Below the pieces are notes generated by a model. That model had not been told where the DNA came from. It did no database searches and saw nothing but the letters and a program-made list of their open reading frames with translations. A DNA stretch of 9,423 bases, taken from NCBI GenBank assembly GCA_945873015.1, contig CAMCBY010000122.1, positions 1-9,423 of the forward strand, given 5' to 3'. The position numbers and the translations under genes were made by a program. This document shows, piece by piece, positions 8,001-9,423 of the stretch (positions are counted from its first letter, which is position 1; every line of letters starts with the position of its first letter). The DNA comes from Klebsiella pneumoniae (GTDB lineage: Bacteria > Pseudomonadota > Gammaproteobacteria > Ga0077536).

Positions 8001-8341
8001 GGCGGGTGTATTCCAGCGGCCCGGGACTCGCACTTGCGATCATGATTCGCAGCCTGTTCGGCCTGCGCGCCTGCGGCGAACAACTGCACATTGACCCGGT
8101 CATGCCGGCCTCGCTCGATGGACTCGCGGTCAGTCTGCCGGTCGCAGGTCATGCCTCACGTTTCACCTATCGGGTTGGCGCGCGCGGTTATGGCATCAAG
8201 CAGGTGTGTTTGAACGGCGTGGTGCTGTCAGGCGATGAAATACGCAACCCCTATCGCGATGCCGGTGTGGCCGTCGCGATGGACTCCGTACGCAAACTAC
8301 TGCGCGAGGGCCAGAATCAATGGGACATCGAAACTCTGTAG
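5003..8341 (+). CDS. GH94 phosphorylase, probable 1,2-beta-oligoglucan phosphorylase (SOGP type)
   Basis: This 1112-residue cytoplasmic enzyme matches the SOGP branch of glycoside hydrolase family 94. Members cleave beta-1,2-linked glucooligosaccharides with phosphate, releasing alpha-glucose 1-phosphate and a shortened chain; the reaction is reversible. Known SOGPs are about 1090-1110 residues, clearly longer than cellobiose or chitobiose phosphorylases (about 800). Visible parts are an N-terminal beta-sandwich (1-265, with NLFRGNAMEGGQSNIYLRRL), an Ala/Pro/Gln linker near 266-285, a central beta-rich section (to about 560), an (alpha/alpha)6 barrel (about 600-1010) and a C-terminal beta domain. 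Barrel motifs are TGGGWGSRDICQGPLELLLA (from 625), QNEAGDWPQWF (662-672), HGDWNDSM (753-760), QYRGGPTTLFQRAE followed by GREIGLMYTHAHLRY (914-928), and WRVYSSGPGL (1000-1009). In GH94 the general acid is the last Asp of the DWND motif, here Asp758, and it is intact. The alternative is another GH94 specificity within this long subgroup. It is the last gene of the operon; its TAG stop lies inside a REP-like element. Confidence 0.82.
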   Translation: MTRTVTNAAGLRVMMNANASVARIDHEDIMLNLFRGNAMEGGQSNIYLRRLGGHADSIALLGPRSPSRLEPASDGFALRGDWQGLHYRVSLRLAADSPSWFWHVELDNHNTQAVTVDLIHTQDLGLADYNFIRTSEFYASQYLDHTPLFDARHGRVIATRQNLPMAGRHPWCLLASLHRAVSYATDALQFHGTATRAGHTPLALRDGLPAMRLQHEHALVCLQDAPLTLAPGARAQRGFVGCYLADHPAASGPDDLRYLAAACALPQAQPEPAAPQDAAATALPVSLFTRAPLFAAQTVPLADFTARFGAPVLEERHGTDIIASFHGGEVHLVSPRKENRVQRAHAQILRTGSALVPDEGALTSTAWMGGIFNSMLTHGHVGINRLLSSARGYLGLFRALGQRIFVEQQDGWRLLDQPSAWAVTPHSCRWFYRDDEHEFEVVTCADSDSHLIELEITVQRGAPLRFLLCHHIALDDDDGADAGAVAFKRDGLDVVMHAHAGTAVATRFGERGFRVRAADATVIEACGGDELLFVDGEAHGNPYLCLRTAPCSAARFVYSGELLDPPAIAPDLFGTPLGIASALALSVPADSVHALEVAQWAAIAPWFADNALVHYLAPRGLEQFTGGGWGSRDICQGPLELLLALGHLAPARDLLLRVFGAQNEAGDWPQWFTFFARERDIRAGDSHGDIIFWPLMALARYLEASRDLALLEQTLPFHQGADSVPTLWQHVERALAFIEAHCLPGTLLIAYGHGDWNDSMQPASPQLRDELCSAWTVTLHYQMLNTLAASLADGEHAPRAASLLAMAQRIEQDFQKYLVVDGVVPGYMHTRADGARDYLLHPRDQQTGLNYSLLPIPHAILSGILTPAQAAQHFDLIERHLLGPDGARLFDKPMQYRGGPTTLFQRAESAAFFGREIGLMYTHAHLRYAEALAYAGRAAQFFAALNLVNPIGLKARLPGASPRPSHCYYSSSDAAFPDRYAAYADYGRIARDEIAFDGGWRVYSSGPGLALAIMIRSLFGLRACGEQLHIDPVMPASLDGLAVSLPVAGHASRFTYRVGARGYGIKQVCLNGVVLSGDEIRNPYRDAGVAVAMDSVRKLLREGQNQWDIETL

Positions 8342-8352
8342 GTACGAATTCA
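8338..8352 (+). repeat. Half copy of REP family 1 overlapping the GH94 stop codon
   Basis: GTAGGTACGAATTCA matches the first 15 bases of the full family 1 copies with one change (A for G at 8344) and lacks the second arm. The TAG stop of the upstream gene (8339-8341) is part of its head. The preceding GAAACT (8330-8335) also matches the bases before the full copy at 8459, so similarity reaches into the last codons of the gene. Confidence 0.8.
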
Positions 8353-8379
8353 AATGTCAGCCTGAAGGCTGACCCACAG
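8353..8379 (-). repeat. REP family 2, copy 1
   Basis: A palindrome with arms GTCAGCC (8356-8362) and GGCTGAC (8367-8373) around a TGAA loop, followed by CCACAG. The GTGGG head reads on the - strand. It is identical to the copy at 8426-8452. Confidence 0.85.
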
Positions 8380-8385
8380 AAACCT

Positions 8386-8407
8386 GTAGGTGCGAATTCA
8401 TTCGCAC
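8386..8407 (+). repeat. REP family 1, full copy
   Basis: GTAGG head followed by GTGCGAA (8390-8396), loop TTCA, TTCGCAC (8401-8407): a perfect 7-bp stem. Its head faces that of the preceding family 2 copy across 8 bases. Confidence 0.85.
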
Positions 8408-8425
8408 ATTCAATCGCGATGAAAC

Positions 8426-8488
8426 AATGTCAGCCTGAAGGCTGACCCACAGAAACTTGTAGGTGCGAATTCATTCGCACATTGAATC
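8426..8488. repeat. Composite direct repeat unit, second copy
   Basis: This is the second copy of the 63-base unit at 8353-8415. It contains family 2 copy 2 (8426-8452; stem 8429-8435 with 8440-8446) and a full family 1 copy (8459-8480; stem 8463-8469 with 8474-8480). Confidence 0.85.
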
Positions 8489-8492
8489 TCAT

Positions 8493-8519
8493 CTGTGGGT
8501 CAGGCTTCAGCCTGACATT
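8493..8519 (+). repeat. REP family 2, inverted variant with compensatory stem change
   Basis: This is an inverted copy of the family 2 element: CTGTGGG followed by arms GTCAGGC (8499-8505) and GCCTGAC (8510-8516) around TTCA. Against the reverse complement of copies 1 and 2 it differs at exactly two bases, which pair with each other, so the 7-bp stem is kept. Confidence 0.85.
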
Positions 8520-8561
8520 CAGGCCAGCACTAGCGCTCTATCCTCGGTGCAGATACATGCA

Positions 8562-8576
8562 TGAACTCGCACCAAC
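8562..8576 (-). repeat. Degenerate half copy of REP family 1, inverted
   Basis: TGAACTCGCACCAAC matches the reverse complement of the first 15 bases of family 1 (TGAATTCGCACCTAC) at 13 of 15 positions. It mirrors the half copy at the left end of the array and stops 4 bases short of the stop codon of the - strand gene. Confidence 0.5.
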
Positions 8577-8580
8577 ACGC

Positions 8581-9423
8581 TCAATAACTGCCGGGTATCA
8601 GAATCCTTTCATCCACCCGCCGGATATCAGTGTGGCCACAGAAGCCCATGCTGAGATCGAGTTCGCGCGCGATGATCTCGAGGGCCCTGGTCACCCCCGC
8701 TTCACCCATCGCGCCCAAACCATACAGAAACGAGCGGCCAATCAGCGTGCCGCGTGCGCCGAGCGCCCACGCTTTCAAAACATCCTGGCCGCTGCGTATA
8801 CCGCCGTCCATCCACACTTCGATGCGTGATCCCACCGCATCGGCGATGGCCGGCAGTGCGGAAATGGAACTCGGTGCGCTGTCGAGCTGACGGCCGCCGT
8901 GATTGGACACGATCAAGGCATCAGCGCCGCTGTCGGCGGCGAGGCGCGCGTCCTCGACATCCATGATGCCCTTCAGAATCAACTTGCCGCCCCAGCGTTT
9001 TTTGATCCATTCAACGTCGGCCCAGCTCAGGCGCGGGTCGAACTGTCGGGCGGTCCATTCCGCCAGTGAACCGATGTTATCGACATCCTTCACATGGCCA
9101 ACGATGTTGCCGAAGTTGCGACGTTTGGTGCCAAGCATGCCGAGGCACCAGCGCGGATGCAGGGCGAGATTCATGAGATTGAGCAGAGTCGGTTTGACCG
9201 GCGTCGAGAGGCCGTTCTTGATGTCGCGATGACGTTGCCCCAGCACCTGCAGGTCAAGCGTAATCATGAGCGCCGAACAACCCGCCGCTTTGGCGCGATC
9301 GATCAGGCCTTCGACAAAGGCGCGGTCACGCATCACATACAACTGGAACCAGAATGGTGCCTGGGTATGCGCGGCAATGTCCTCGATGGAGCAGATGCTC
9401 ATGGTCGAAAGCGTAAAGGGAAT
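8581..9423 (-). CDS. lldD: FMN-dependent L-lactate dehydrogenase / alpha-hydroxy-acid oxidase (5' truncated)
   Basis: The frame reads from the window edge to the TGA at 8583-8581, giving 280 residues of the C-terminal part. An ATG at 9402-9400 is internal: the seven upstream codons read IPFTLST and continue the family match, as in E. coli LldD, where this motif is about 100 residues into a 396-residue protein. Members oxidise L-lactate or related alpha-hydroxy acids with FMN and usually pass electrons to the quinone pool at the inner membrane. Visible active-site pieces are FWFQLYVMRD (9325-9354), the FMN-binding Lys of LKGI (8971-8973), SNHGGRQLD with the catalytic His (8899-8901) and substrate-binding Arg (8890-8892), DGGIRSG, and the phosphate-binding LIGRSFLYG. 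All are intact. The C-terminus has a normal length. Glycolate or mandelate could be the true substrate, so the symbol is tentative. It converges on the glucan operon and is probably unrelated to it; the promoter lies outside the window. Confidence 0.88.
   Translation of the reverse strand: MPFTLSTMSICSIEDIAAHTQAPFWFQLYVMRDRAFVEGLIDRAKAAGCSALMITLDLQVLGQRHRDIKNGLSTPVKPTLLNLMNLALHPRWCLGMLGTKRRNFGNIVGHVKDVDNIGSLAEWTARQFDPRLSWADVEWIKKRWGGKLILKGIMDVEDARLAADSGADALIVSNHGGRQLDSAPSSISALPAIADAVGSRIEVWMDGGIRSGQDVLKAWALGARGTLIGRSFLYGLGAMGEAGVTRALEIIARELDLSMGFCGHTDIRRVDERILIPGSY

Larger units (their letters stand above)
8353..8415. repeat. Composite direct repeat unit, first copy
   Basis: This 63-base unit (family 2 plus family 1) recurs at 8426-8488 with a 73-base period. 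Only two bases differ (8384 C versus 8457 T, and 8411 C versus 8484 G), which points to recent duplication. The 10 bases between the units are unique. Confidence 0.85.
8338..8576. repeat. Mosaic REP/BIME-like palindrome array between convergent genes
   Basis: The whole gap between the GH94 gene and the convergent lldD-like gene is built from two short palindrome families. Family 1 has a GTAGGT head and the hairpin GTGCGAATTCATTCGCAC (7-bp stem, TTCA loop). Family 2 has a GTGGG head and the hairpin GTCAGCCTTCAGGCTGAC. From left to right the order is: half family 1 (+), family 2 (-), family 1 (+), family 2 (-), family 1 (+), family 2 variant (+), degenerate half family 1 (-). The GTRGG heads and short imperfect stems are those of bacterial REP elements mobilised by RAYT (TnpA-REP) transposases; no such transposase is in the window. 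In transcripts the hairpins could stabilise 3' ends or help separate the two converging transcripts. I see no gene in this stretch. Confidence 0.85.

Noticed and set aside
7292..8152. - strand open frame (286 codons) opposite the GH94 barrel and C-terminal part
   Set aside because: It covers conserved + strand motifs such as GREIGLMYTHAH and YSSGPG, so the + strand is the coding one.
5003..8341. Cyclic beta-1,2-glucan synthase (NdvB/Cgs) as identity of the GH94 gene
   Set aside because: Those proteins are about 2800 residues, with GT84 and membrane segments; here there are 1112 residues and no membrane helices.
5003..8341. Cellobiose or chitobiose phosphorylase as identity of the GH94 gene
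   Set aside because: Those are about 800 residues; the length and motifs such as FQRAE and GREIGLMYTHAH fit the SOGP branch better.
8338..8519. CRISPR array
   Set aside because: The units are hairpin-forming and occur in both orientations; spacers are not uniform, and there are no cas genes.
8482..8829. + strand open frame beginning in the repeat array
   Set aside because: It runs through the REP elements and antisense to the conserved lldD-like C-terminus, so it is not a gene.

Overview
The window is GC-rich, densely coded DNA of a type typical of environmental Pseudomonadota, most likely Gammaproteobacteria. The pointers are a NarL/LuxR-type response-regulator tail, an SbmA/YddA-type membrane protein, an LldD-type flavoenzyme, and short GTAGG-headed palindromes of the REP class that is common in gammaproteobacterial genomes. 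The species cannot be named from the sequence.

Layout: (1) bases 1-146 are the last 47 codons of a LuxR/NarL-family regulator, cut by the window edge, followed by a strong GC hairpin (155-183). (2) Bases 217-8341 are a tight three-gene block on the + strand: an SbmA/YddA-type ABC-like membrane protein, a 1013-residue uncharacterised protein with carbohydrate-binding/discoidin-like domains and a six-hairpin glycosidase-like domain, and a 1112-residue GH94 enzyme that best matches 1,2-beta-oligoglucan phosphorylase (SOGP). The genes are separated by 2 bases and by an ATGA overlap, so they are almost certainly one translationally coupled operon. (3) Bases 8338-8576 are a mosaic of two REP-like palindrome families filling the whole space between convergent genes; its left edge supplies the stop codon of the phosphorylase gene. 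(4) Bases 8581-9423 are the C-terminal two thirds or so of an FMN-dependent L-lactate dehydrogenase/alpha-hydroxy-acid oxidase on the - strand, cut by the window edge.

How the genes may work together: the membrane protein would move a glucan or glucooligosaccharide across the inner membrane, the 1013-residue protein would bind and trim it, and the phosphorylase would release glucose 1-phosphate from beta-1,2-linked chains. No signal peptide is visible on either enzyme, so both steps would be cytoplasmic. This points to uptake or recycling of beta-1,2-glucans, such as osmoregulated periplasmic glucans or cyclic glucans, but the substrate is inference.

The most unusual point is that the ABC-like protein keeps a full-length nucleotide-binding-domain fold in which every ATP-handling motif (Walker A, Q-loop, signature, Walker B, H-loop) is degraded. 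It looks like a pseudo-ATPase transporter, perhaps driven by the proton gradient as SbmA/BacA are.
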